Shown in pieces: positions 1-11,199 of a stretch of 64,000 nt of DNA (position 1 is its first letter; each line of letters opens with the position of its first letter). The notes beneath the pieces are model-generated. The model saw only the letters and a list, made by a program, of their open reading frames with translations, had not been told where the DNA came from and did not search any database. Both the position numbers and the translations under genes were made by a program. Origin of the DNA: Trichopria drosophilae (Eukaryota; Arthropoda; Insecta; Hymenoptera; Diapriidae); the NCBI GenBank assembly GCA_030407085.1, contig CM059585.1, positions 116,921,501 to 116,985,500 on the forward strand, given 5' to 3'.

Positions 1-2900
1 GAGCAGAAATAGAAGAATAGGAGATTGCGTCAAGGAAGACCGCGCCATAAACAAAGCCAATAAAATATTACGTACGAGACTCGCGGCGGGTACAGAGACC
101 GAAAAGAAAAGTTTCGCGGTCAGGCGTCGGGTCGTAAGAGCGGCCGCAACGCATAATTGCGAGAACGATTGAATTTCTATATTACCGCGAAGCTCACGAA
201 CAGCAAAGACTTATGACTTTACAGGCGAGACCGACACGCTTGCCTTAAACCTCGCACTCGACGATTAATTCGTCTCACTCGCGCCACTTTGTCGCTATCT
301 CGAGTCATAATGCAGAGTTCTCACTTTGAACTGAAGGGCAGTTTACGACGTCGATTGCAAACTTTGCACTGATTTTGATTCGTTAACGTCCGCAATTAGG
401 AACATGATGATGGTAAACATTTTTTTGAAAAAGAGAGCATTTTATAAAGTCTTGATAATATGAGATGGCTTAAGTATATAATGATTCTATTTTAATACCC
501 ACACTTGATATGGAACCACCAAATGCAGGCGAACGTGTGGCGACTTGTTCAAGTGGTTTATCATCAGTCATCTAAGTGACTCTTTATTTACCCGTTTATT
601 GAGTTTATTGCAAGCTGATTAGGGACGGACACATTCGACTGGTTCGACGATGAAGGGGATCTTTATGCCATTGAATAATGTGTCCCATTCAGCAGGTCTG
701 AAATAATATTCTATTTTGAAAGTCGTTAAGCGACAATGTTCGGCGGGAAACATTTAAGATTAAGACTGAACCGACGTTGTATACGAGCCATTAGAGTGCT
801 TAGAGGAGTGTCGCATAGTTTTCCAGCGACTTCGATATCGCCTCGGCCGATTCGCGCCATAAGCCGAGCGTGGATGCGAGCCAAAGAAGCGCAGCAATGA
901 GTTACCGGGCGGAGACTATAACTCGCTCAGTGATATATGGCTGTATCTCGGTACCATTTGGCAGACGCAGATATATTATACGCATACCGCCGCGACGTGA
1001 ATTTATTTATTCTATAATTATCGCGTACAATTGGTAATGCGCGTACTTGGTGCGTTGTCGTATTTACAAGTCGAAAACCCCTAAGCAACTCTCAAACATT
1101 GACGCTGGATGTTCATCTGCAACCAGATTAATCCATGAAATGAAAACTGATTCTCTGATGAGAGTAATTCGTTGGTACCATTTCAGGACAAACGCGAAAT
1201 TTGGGAATCGAAGTGTACATTTGGAGGGATACGACAACAATTCCATAATAATGGGAACAGGCGATGATTGTAACAACAGATACATAGTGTGGCGTTCCGG
1301 GCTAACACTCGAGGCGATACGGGGAAGGGTTATGGAAGGTTGGCGAACGGGCAGAGTTGAGGTTTGAACGAGTAATGGCATGGGGGTATGACCAATCAAT
1401 TACTAGTAGTGCAGCGGCCCCACACACAGCACCGGTATTACTGGGACCATTACCTTTCGCCCGATATACCTTCTGACCACAGTGGACGGTGCGGTTTTTA
1501 CGAACTCTCTTCATCCTTTCGCCTCCAATGTCCGCAAAACTTTTATCTTATCGTTTCGAAATTAATAGGTTCGGTTTCTACTCCAAAATTATTGTACTTC
1601 GTGGCAAGGATGATGCTTTTACGACAAAATAATCAAAGTAATTAAATGTCCTGTTTTCTAAAGTTTCATTACTTCCCATTATGGAGAAATCGATACTGTA
1701 CGATGCTTACGGTTTATAATACTTCGATCGATGGCACCGTAAAAATAGAAAACTTATTATGGTGTTTAGGCATGTTTTACGTTGTGAAGGCAGTGTTTAC
1801 GCACGATTTAACAATGTTCCGATATTTTAAAACGTTTTCGATCATTATGGAGATAACGTAATGGATGAAAATCGATACGCTTGTGCATGATTTCGTTACG
1901 CGATATAGACGGTGAGAGGCGATAATGTTTAGGAAATACTCGGCCAGGAGATCACCAACGTTGTTCTGCCTGAGGCACGTACAATATGTTCTTCGTAAAC
2001 TTGCATCGAACCAATCAACCCGGACAACAGTTTTGCATACTATTATTAATTATCGTTTCGTCGATCTTTGCTGCTTTGAAAAATATTCATTCAAGTTTGA
2101 GAATAAGTATTTTGAATGGTCATTAAGAGACCGATTTAATTTTGTTTACATGTTAAGTAATCTCAAAATTATTGGTGTACATTGTATGGGAATTTTTTAC
2201 TTCTCTAGGAATTTCAGAGAAAATCGTATAATCTTTCACAATTTTACCCAATAAAGGCTTTAAACGCACATCAATTATTAATACAGAATTACAATAATTA
2301 AACCAGCTTTGAAACATAATCTTTAATCAATCCTTTATTTTTTAGTATATTTAAAGAGCCACCTTCAATATACCATACACCACTTCGAAAGATAAGTAAA
2401 TCTAAAAAAATAAAATTGTATATAAGAGAAATTCAATCATAAAACACTACCATTATAAAGGCAAGCAAACTCATCTACGAACTTCGATGCTGCAATGAAA
2501 ATATTTTAGTGATGAAAAATTAATTGGTAAACTTATGGTAAAACTTGGAAATGTGTTTATAGGTTAGGTAGCTAAGAATCACAGGTTTGTTTCTTCATTA
2601 CAAAGTGATATTTTCACTGATAGAACAGTATAGTTGTAATACTCATATGTATAGTCAGATTTCCTTCAGATCCTGTAAAGTATAATCCTCAAACCCGTTA
2701 GAAATGTAGGTACCTAGCCGGAGTTAACCACCTGTGAAGTACTGACCAAGAAACAATTCGCAGTCGAGTTAGTTCTGACTGCGGTACTATATCAGTAATG
2801 GCCCAGTACTGGCAGAAATTAGTCGCGCCTATACGGGGATTGAAAAGATACGGGGCAATGCACAACAAAAGCAAAAAAAAAAATATTTTAGTGTGAAAGT
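1..2900. other. No recognisable gene; mixed-composition sequence
   Basis: I see no gene, RNA or mobile element that I can name here. The first 1.5 kb is moderately GC-rich with frequent CpG, and the rest becomes AT-rich. Short open frames near 1047-1399 occur on both strands over the same bases, which is typical of chance frames in a stretch poor in stop codons. A small inverted motif near 2760-2800 (CAGTC...GACTG) was examined and not assigned. Confidence 0.5.
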
Positions 2901-3029
2901 TAAATATTCTAGATAATAATATGAGACTTAATTATAAATGTAATATTTCAAGCTATAATTAAAAAGTACGTATAAAACCGCATTTAGGAATAAATTCTGC
3001 TCTAAACGTTTTCCTTTTTTATAAGGAAG

Positions 3030-3990
3030 TTTCCGATATTGCATCTTTTCATTCGATCTTTTCCTTTGCAAGGATCTTAGAATTGTCTTAATCGAAATCA
3101 AGTCCCGTTTCATTTCTGTATTATCTTAACCCAATATGTTGTTTCTTATTGGAAATGAGAAATTTTATTCGTCTTTTTTAATTGGCAATTCGTGTTTCCC
3201 CGTTGTAATCTGGGCGATATTGATTTTGAACGGCGTCAAATTATTCTAATAATTATTTTTTCTAATATTTTTGCAACTTTTTCTGTGAGTTCTTTGATAT
3301 ATGGTTAATTGATTGTTTTGATGATATCTATATTATTATCTACATTTTTATCATTTGCGTTATGAGTTTAGGCGTTTTTAAAACATTGTTCGAATAATTA
3401 TGGTGAATAATCATTTTCAAATAGAGTTATTAATTGATTTAATATTTTTCATGAAATTCTATTGACGAGTTTTACTGCACGATGAATTAAATCGTACATC
3501 ATTCCAATTTTATACCGAAAAGGATGTGCTAAGTGATAATGTATATATCTAACTGAACATGTATTTTTATGATACCAATCCAACTTTAGGTTCCTATCGG
3601 CCTGAATTAAAATTTTTACATCTAAATAATTTACTTCTTTATTGATCTCTGATTCCGAAAAGAATTTTTAGTCTATTGTTTTGTACGTGAAAATTATTAA
3701 ATTCATTCAGAATTGCACTATCGTAGCCTTCCGGAATGCTAAGTTACTATATCATCGACATATCTATGACAAAAGTGATGTTTGTATTAATTTATTTACA
3801 ATATTTTCTGTTACCTATTCTAAGAAAAAGTTAGAAAGAATCGAATAGAGCTGGGATCCCCTGGCATGCCGTAAGGTTATTTGTAAACAACTTTTCGAAA
3901 TTTAAAGAAAGTGGAATGTAAACAGATGCATATTTTGATAATAAAATCATCTTCTTCCAAAAGTGGAAATTTGATATCAATAATGTTTTG
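3030..3990 (-). pseudogene. Penelope-like retroelement, decayed reverse transcriptase and linker
   Basis: Read on the minus strand, this stretch keeps the reverse-transcriptase core of a Penelope-like element (PLE) in order. At about 3862-3885 is the block read as YK-stop-PYGMP, where intact PLEs usually have YKQ.YGMPMGSPLSP. At 3749-3763 is the catalytic YVDDI box, preceded by FCHR. The thumb at 3449-3634 runs open for about 61 codons and includes NYLDVKI, LDWYHKNTCSVRY and a later HP...KIG. At 3370-3447 is NQLITLFENDYSP followed by a stop. At about 3230-3305 is PYIKELTEKVAKILEK, the PLE linker region. A poorly kept GIY-YIG-like stretch may follow at 3030-3120. Several stops and frame changes show it is dead. 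In live elements the RT copies RNA into DNA at the integration site. The 5' part of the element is not recognisable beyond about 3990. Family assignment is confident; the ends are approximate. Confidence 0.85.
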
Positions 3991-6900
3991 AAAATGACCC
4001 GGAATATGAGTGAAACGTCATATCATTACTTTTTACCGTTCATTTGTCGTTTGCATATTTTTCTCTATTTTAATGTTTCTTCCTATTACCACTTTTTACT
4101 ATTTATCTAATCAATAATTTTATTTTTAATTTTATTGTTATTGTCCTGTTTTATTTGTTAAGAATTTAAGAGCATGATGTATGTTAATAATTATTTACAT
4201 CCTAACTCAACGAATCTTTACGAACCCTGGTAACCAATCTTCAAATCGCTGATTACGAATCTGAAGTTAGTTTTGAAAATAAAAATGGCCATTCGAATGT
4301 GAAAAAAATGTTATGTTCATCGAATTCACTTGAAACCACTATACAGGATCCACTGTTTTAAATTCGAAAACTGATCCAGATTCGTGATTAATCATCTCAA
4401 AACCAATTCAAGTATAATTTAAAAAGTACCAGGAATATGAATTAAGGACGTTTCATTTTTCCCTAATATGTATGCTGACATAATTCAATTGCTTATTTAT
4501 TAGGTTATAAATGACTTCATTGTGTAGGAAATTACCGATATACTTAAGATATTTAGACCCCGGGATATAATAAAATTATTTAATAACTTTTGTAAAAACT
4601 TAATTTTCACTAATAGTGACATTATTGCAGGAAGAAAGTATTATTGGTAAAAAAAATGAGACCTGCAAAATTAATTTGTTAAACAACTTTTATTAGTGAC
4701 ACAAACTGACTTCTTATCGGCTGTTAAACATCTTTCTAAAATGAATGAATTGTAACGAATGACGGCTTATTTTTCCGAAAAAAGATGCTCTATGACTCTA
4801 CCGGTTTATTTTTTGTAAATTTCAGAAGCTACCATCAAACATTTGGATTTATTTAAAAAATGAATATTACTTTTCACAATTTCTGAATGATTTTAGTGAT
4901 CCAGTAAAAAATTGAAAAAATTCGTTTGGCACAGTTGTAGAAATCTTTTTCTCTAAACCATAAACTGTCATTCGTTGCAGGTTTTAATTTTGTTGTTGTT
5001 ATAAGAACAATAACACTTTCTCTTGTCAGAAATGTCATCAATAATGAAAATTAATTTCTGAAAAACGGTACTAAATACTTTTCCCAAGTCGAATATTTCA
5101 GTATTTGGTCAAAATTCAAAATTAAGCATAATTTCATGTCTACTAATAGTATGGTCAAATCCACAAAAGTTTTGACTTTTGCTTAAAAAATTATGAAAAA
5201 ATTTGTTAATCGCACACTATTCTCCCTTCGCATATGTGTTTCGTTACCCGTCTAGATGAAATAATCTATACCTGCATAACTTTTTTATTGCGAGCCGTAT
5301 GAATGTGTATAAAATACATAGGTATTTTTAACAATTTTGAATTTATTTTCACTAAATCATTAATTGCATTTTCTCTAATAATACGAACAAAATACAAGAA
5401 TTATTTGCGGCGGACATAATTTTTGTTTGTAAATGATCGATTGATGGAATCATACACTTCAAGAAACATATTAAAAATTTATTAGAGATGTGCTCTACGA
5501 CAATGTGAAATTTTTCATGGTTGCACGAATTTTATTATCTATTTCAACTTCATCTTGTCATGGATGTACAATGCGCACATATTCGTAAAATGGCTAGATT
5601 TCTTCATTTTTATGTCAGGAATAAAAAGCGCCTATTATTTCGTTGGGTTATTGCCGGCCGCAATCATGAAACAGCGAAATATCAATAAACTGTGGATTTC
5701 ACAAAAAGTTATTTCATGTCAAACGGATGCTGAAATCATATAATTAACTTTGCGTACATCTATGTGATTTATAATACTGTTTTCTAGTACGTTCAGTCGC
5801 AAATTAAACGTCACAGCAATGCCTTAATTCCGGGGCCGTGTGTTTAGCACAAGGGAGATTAAAAAAAATTGGATTATTTTATTTGCAATTTCCAAGTTTT
5901 AAAAGTTTGACTGCCTCTTGCTATGACATGAAAATACTGTAGCACGCCTTTTTTTCTACAAATGTTGTTAGTAAAGGTCTTTTTTGGAATACGAAATAAG
6001 TATGTTCTTTAAACATTCCTAAAGCCTTAATAAATCTGGAATTATCACACACATTTTTATCGCTTTACAAAATATTAATAAACTTCTATAATGATGCAAC
6101 CAGTAGACATAACAATGTCAATGCCTTCTAACTCTTTTGCAATAATCTATGTACTTCTCCAAGTCTTAAATGTATATATTGATAAAAATTACTTGAAAGG
6201 AGGTATCACCTCCACGTAACTCCACCACCTTTGTCCGTGCAGAAAGCGTCATACAAATAATAGGAATGTAATTCCATAGTAGTTATTCCGCGCAGCATTT
6301 AGCATTCAATATTCAAACCCATACAAATTGCAGCTGTTTCCAGCTGCGAAGTCTTAATCCGCGCCAGTATCTTTTTCCCGAGAACTGAGACCACCGATAA
6401 ATCACGTTAGATTCACGCATGACGCCGCGTCCTTAAATCATCGACGGGCAGCAAAGTCGCATTGAAAGGATCAAAGGGAACTCGAAGCATCGCGCAACTC
6501 GGTGCAGTCTTTCTGTACTCGGGAGTCTCGCTTTGGCGTCGTCTTTTTTTCGTCGTGATGCCGACTGTAATTACCCCTTTGCGTGGTCTATTTAGCTTCC
6601 GCGAAGTGGCAGGGCGCATCGAAAGAGTTCTTGAGAGGAGAAAAGCAAAGAAGGGCGATAGAGCGAGAGATTGAGAGGGACGAAGGGAGTGTGTTGAGAT
6701 CTTCGGTTCTTGTACTTTTGTTAGCCATCCATGGAGCCCATCGAAACAAACTTCGAGTGCAAACCTGCTATTATTTGCTATTATTTGATCCGTGTTACTT
6801 ATTTACTAAAAAAGAATATTTTTAGACACGGTACTACACTGTTTTTCTTCCGTTTCAGAAAAATCACAAGTTCAGAAAAAGTTTTCTTTATCTCTTTTTT

Positions 6901-8790
6901 GCGAAACTCAAGACTTCAAATACATCGTCCGGTATTTTGTGGCTACCATTTTTAATTTCGGAAAATTGCTGTAACATCTTAATCAACTGTCAAATTAAAT
7001 AGATGCATTATTCAAATGGTGTCAAAAATCCCGAATTCACAAAATGTAATCAGCTGTTAAAATTAAAACAAAAGTAGGAATTATTTATGTCATTTCAATT
7101 TGAAATAAAATGCACTAATGAAACAAATCGTAATTTAAAAATCTGATAATCCTGGCATGTCATGGCCGTTGTCATTAATGACAGTCTTTATACATGCTAT
7201 CTACGATTACATTGTGCGTCCCCAAGAATAGAGAAGAATACCAAGCATTCAAAGCACGATAAGAGGAGTTGATCTATTAATCACAACTTCTATATATATT
7301 AATTCGCTCTCCATATTCCATTCTCCTTTTAATGGCATTACGCGTTCGAAGCATATCGATAAATAAATCAATCGAACATTATACTTTGTTTGTTGTCATC
7401 GCTCGCCATTATCTCCCACTCATTTCTAATGATTTCCTTTATTTCGTTCACAACTTGGGTCTTTCTTTATTTTCATCGTGCACCTTCTCTATTTCTCTTT
7501 CTAGCCTCTTGGTGCGTCGTGACGTAACGTACGTTGTCGCCACCCATGTAGCCGCTGGTCCGTTGATTTATTGGAGGCGTATATCCATGAGTGTCCGAAC
7601 GCGAAGAAAGGGATGAAGGCTATGAAGTGCGGCTGAGAAACAGTCAAGGGGTGAGCAATCGTCGTCAGTTCTCAGAAGACCTCCGAGATATTGTGCCACT
7701 TCAAGTTTTCCTCAAAAATCGAATGTGCAGAAGGTTATTCCTCCAGATTTTCCACAAAGTGACAAATGTAGAAGCCTGGGATATAGCTAAAAATGGAAAT
7801 AGGGTGACAATTGGCATACTGAAGCAACTGATATCACACTTCTTTCACCCCTTTTATAGATATCTAAAGATTTGCTGAAGAAAGATACATGAATTGCCCA
7901 AACTTTCCATTCATGGAGAGATCAATTGAAATTCAAAAGCATTGGAGAACAATATAGAAATCATGGAAAGGTGTCATCCAGAATACGTAAGTCCAACAAT
8001 TTATGAATTGGTCAAAACGATTTGTCAGTGCGTAAAAGCTCCCGAGAAATCATTTCACGGGTACGCCCAGCAAAACAGGAGGAAGAAAGCTGCCAGAATA
8101 GTGTCGAGGCGGGTGCGGAGTGCTTTTTAAATATAGGACAGATAGAAGATACGCTCCGAATGACCCGACGTATCATGGGGATTAGCTTTGTAATTTGCAG
8201 AAACACGTGAATAAACAGAAGGTCCACAGTTAGTGAGTTTATGTGGCAGATTTTAACAGGGTGAAAACGTAAGTCACACTAGAAAGATGAAGAGACGGAA
8301 CAAGAGAAATGAAGAAGGATACAGTCGCGTCTTGGCAACGAGGCTCTTTTTTGACGGATCGGAAATAAGTTCAAAGAATACACTAATCGCGACACGACTA
8401 GAACAATCTCCTGGCCACCGAGAGAGAAAGGCAGTTAAATCGCCTTTTCACTTATATTTAGCACTTTCATTGAAATGGTTTTCAGTTTTAGACATTCCAG
8501 ATTTTCAAATTAAACATCAAATTTGATTGGAAAGTATTTTAGATGCCATCATGCCAGGTCTTCAATAGAATCCATATTTATGGAAATGATTCGATGATCC
8601 TATAGCAATCTCTGATGATTGCTCGCATGGACAATTGTAGGTTGATGATAAAAGATGGAGGGGTGACATTAATCTTGTATTAATGGATAGATAACACGAT
8701 TGGTATGGATGAAGTTTAAAATGCAATTATATAAGAGCATTTCAAAAAATTTTGATTTGGCCTTTTCGGCAGACGGCATGATACAGAGAT
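3991..8790. other. AT-rich sequence without a recognised gene
   Basis: Mostly AT-rich up to about 6.2 kb, then more mixed from 6.3 to 8.7 kb, where purine-rich runs (6600-6700) and CpG-bearing stretches (7500-7650, 8050-8130) occur. The open frames here are short (60-95 codons), overlap one another on both strands and resemble nothing I know. The only structured item I see is the inverted repeat at 4751-4980, listed separately. Confidence 0.45.
4751..4980. mobile_element. Possible small inverted-repeat element (MITE-like)
   Basis: The left edge carries TGTAACGAATGACGGCTTAT. The right edge, read on the other strand, begins CTGCAACGAATGACAGTTTAT, so about 20 bp match with a few changes. Similarity is weaker further inside (AAAAAGAT-type blocks on both arms). 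The interior is AT-rich and non-coding. I could not see a convincing target-site duplication, so the class is unknown and the call is tentative. Confidence 0.4.
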
Positions 8791-8802
8791 AGGGAATTCT
8801 GA

Positions 8803-9420
8803 ATGCTCCCCAAGAGCAAAGGTTTCTCATTCGAAAATGAATTTCATACTGGGAAGACGAGATCGTGTAACTGTCGGGAACTCGTCAGGCTCGACCGTTT
8901 TTCACCGCGGGGCTACCGAGGAAAGAAAATAGATCGACGTTGCGTCGCAGAGCGCCTATATGCGTCGTTACGCTCGAATCCCGTCGACGACGAAGACGAC
9001 GTCGGCGTCGGGGAGGATGAAGACGAAGATGCCGCACGCTTATATATGCGGCAAACGCGTGCGGTCGGGGGCGGAGGTGGGCCCTAGGCGGGGGCTAGAG
9101 GGGCGCAGACTAGGAAAAGGAGGTTGACGTGGAGAGAGAGCAAAGTACGCCTGCACCTGCTTCACAGTCCATCATGCTGCATGTCACCCACGCTACTTTA
9201 CTGCACTGCGAACCGTGTTATGCATCCGCGAGACAAGCCTCTCGCGGGATCTATGGAGGGATTTTAACTGTAATCGAGAGACCCGCGTGGCCCGGCGCCG
9301 CGATGCCGACGACGTCTACTCGCCACTATTTGCTACGACCATTTTCGTAAGAAACGAATCCATCGTTTTAGCGGTTCCAGACAGATACTTATTTCTTAAT
9401 TTTTTCTTTCAATAGGTGGG
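8803..9420 (+). other. GC- and CpG-rich island, possible promoter or exon region
   Basis: This stretch is far richer in CpG than its surroundings. It contains a TATATA run at about 9041-9047 followed by a G-rich segment (9065-9110), and an open frame from 8803 to 9087 with an acidic tract (DDEDD, EDEDED) near its end that I do not recognise. It ends in a pyrimidine tract and a splice-junction-like sequence at 9415/9416. Such islands in AT-rich insect DNA often mark exons, promoters or enhancers, but I cannot say which. The acidic peptide may simply reflect GAC/GAG-rich DNA. Confidence 0.3.
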
Positions 9421-9428
9421 TAAGTACT
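9388..9428 (+). promoter_or_regulatory. Candidate acceptor/donor junction (recursive-splice-like)
   Basis: A pyrimidine-rich run (TTCTTAATTTTTTCTTTC) leads to AATAG, followed directly by GTGGGTAAGT. The acceptor AG ends at 9415 and the donor-like GT starts at 9416, with a second, better donor (GTAAGT) four bases later. This is the layout of a zero-length exon or ratchet point in long introns. It could equally be a 4-nt chance overlap of weak sites. Confidence 0.3.
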
Positions 9429-9429
9429 C

Positions 9430-11130
9430 TTGTCGAATGTCCAAGATAAAAATTTCTTTTTTTTATTAAAAAAAATCGTTTTTGAAAGTGAATACTGCCA
9501 TGCAAAGGTTGCCAATCTATCATGTCTGTAGATCATGGTATATTGCATGAATTCAAAATCCTGTAATTTTTTATCTTATTATCTTTAATGGACGATTATG
9601 GACGGAAATGTATATTTATGTCTTTGAAAGCCATAGGGTTAAATACACACATATTCAAAATATAATGTTATTTCGGAGCGGCGGTGACTCTGTCATCGGG
9701 ACACCGTTGTTGGTAAGACGAGCCACATTGTTTACATTTCGACAATGTTGTTTGTCAGGCAGAAATCGACCTCATGACCGCTGCTGTACTTTAATGTTTA
9801 GATTTCTGCATTCTTGACAAATGTGAAGTATGGCTCCATCAAGATAGACGACCTGCAGGTCTTGCAAAATTTGAGAATAATATTGTTTAAACATTTTTGA
9901 AAAAAGGAAAATATCCGCCCGTGAAAATAATAGTAGAAAAAAAATAACCCGTTTCTAACCTATAAACACCTGATTCATAATTTCAGTCAACATCTAATAA
10001 CTGTTCCCAGTTATTGTAAAATTATGGAAATTATTTCGGTAGATACCGTATACATTTATTTTCAGAACTTAAATTTGGATCAAACTTCCAACAATTTTTA
10101 ATTTACACTTTATGTTTGATAAATTATGCTGGTAACGAGGAATAACAGACTTTCGAATATTCTAATGATGTGTATCAAAAGGACCAATTGCAACGGTGAA
10201 TTTTTTGTATATAAAAGTTTGTATTGATTCCCAGCTTTATTTATTACATAATATTCAATACATTTGCAGGATTATAACCTATAAGGAACTAGTATTTTAA
10301 AAATGCTAAAGTACGTATTCTTTTAGACATAAGAAAATATTCTTTTGAAACATAAGAATTTAATAGAATATCTTTTAGTCGATACTAAGTAAACGCTAAA
10401 ATACGAAAATTTTTATGAATAAAATATGGGATTTCAGTAATTACAATATTTATTTTACGGGGTACAAGAAATAGTTTTAAAAGACACGGGATTATAACTG
10501 ATAAAATACACTTTTCTCAGTGCAAGATACGCCAATTTGAAATTACGATATACATGTAAACCTTGAAATGCTCTTGGAGAACGAGCTCAAAGTCAAATTC
10601 AATGTCATGAAACCTATATAAATATGGATTCTAATAACTAAAATCACGTTTCAGTATTGTGACTGTTTTTTTGATAACATTAATGGAATGTATCTCCTAA
10701 TTTCAAAATGGTCTTAACTTTGTAAGAAAAAATCTTAGGTGATCGAATAAAACTTCATTCTGAAGGGTAAAGGTAGTGCTAAAAGATGCAAATAGTGCAG
10801 AAGGCAGCAAAAATTATTTCGTCCTGTACATTACCTCAAACATAGCAAAATAACGTGTTTTTCGAGTACATGACCTCAAATTTCTCAAAAACCTGACGTG
10901 ATGGACCAATTCTGACTTCGCATACAATTACGTCGGAAATGACCCACAACTTCCCAACAACATCCAAAACCCTCTCTTTTGTATATCTGTGTGATTATTC
11001 ACGAGAAGATATTGCAAAGTAGAATAAAAATGGTATGATTTTTTTGTTATTTTTCATGATTTTCTCTGCTGAAATGGGTTGCGGTCAATGAAATGCATAT
11101 ATAATTTAAGCTCAATCATCCAGAACAATA
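9430..11130. other. AT-rich, non-coding; possible dispersed repeat near 10.8-11.0 kb
   Basis: No gene is visible. The stretch at about 10830-10990 (containing ATGACCTCAAATTTCTC and ACCTGACGTGATGG) lies just upstream of the CCTAA array and has the feel of a dispersed repeat. I cannot confirm copy number from one window. Confidence 0.35.
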
Positions 11131-11134
11131 TTTA

Positions 11135-11194
11135 CCTAACCTAACCTAACCTAACCTAATCTAACCTAACCTAACCTAACCTAACCTAACCTAA
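11135..11194. repeat. Interstitial CCTAA/TTAGG array
   Basis: Twelve consecutive 5-bp units of CCTAA, with one variant unit (TCTAA) at the sixth position. On the minus strand this reads TTAGG, the telomere repeat of many insect orders. At only 60 bp and embedded in ordinary AT-rich DNA, it is an interstitial array and not a chromosome end. Short arrays of this kind can arise from repair events or be part of a dispersed element. Confidence 0.9.
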
Positions 11195-11199
11195 ATTAA

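Noticed and set aside
2755..2830. Second hammerhead-like motif below the first PLE copy
   Set aside because: CTGATATAG and CAGAAC do not fit the CUGANGA...GAAA core, and the stem pairing is inconsistent.
11135..11194. Chromosome end
   Set aside because: Only 60 bp, with ordinary sequence on both sides; an interstitial array.
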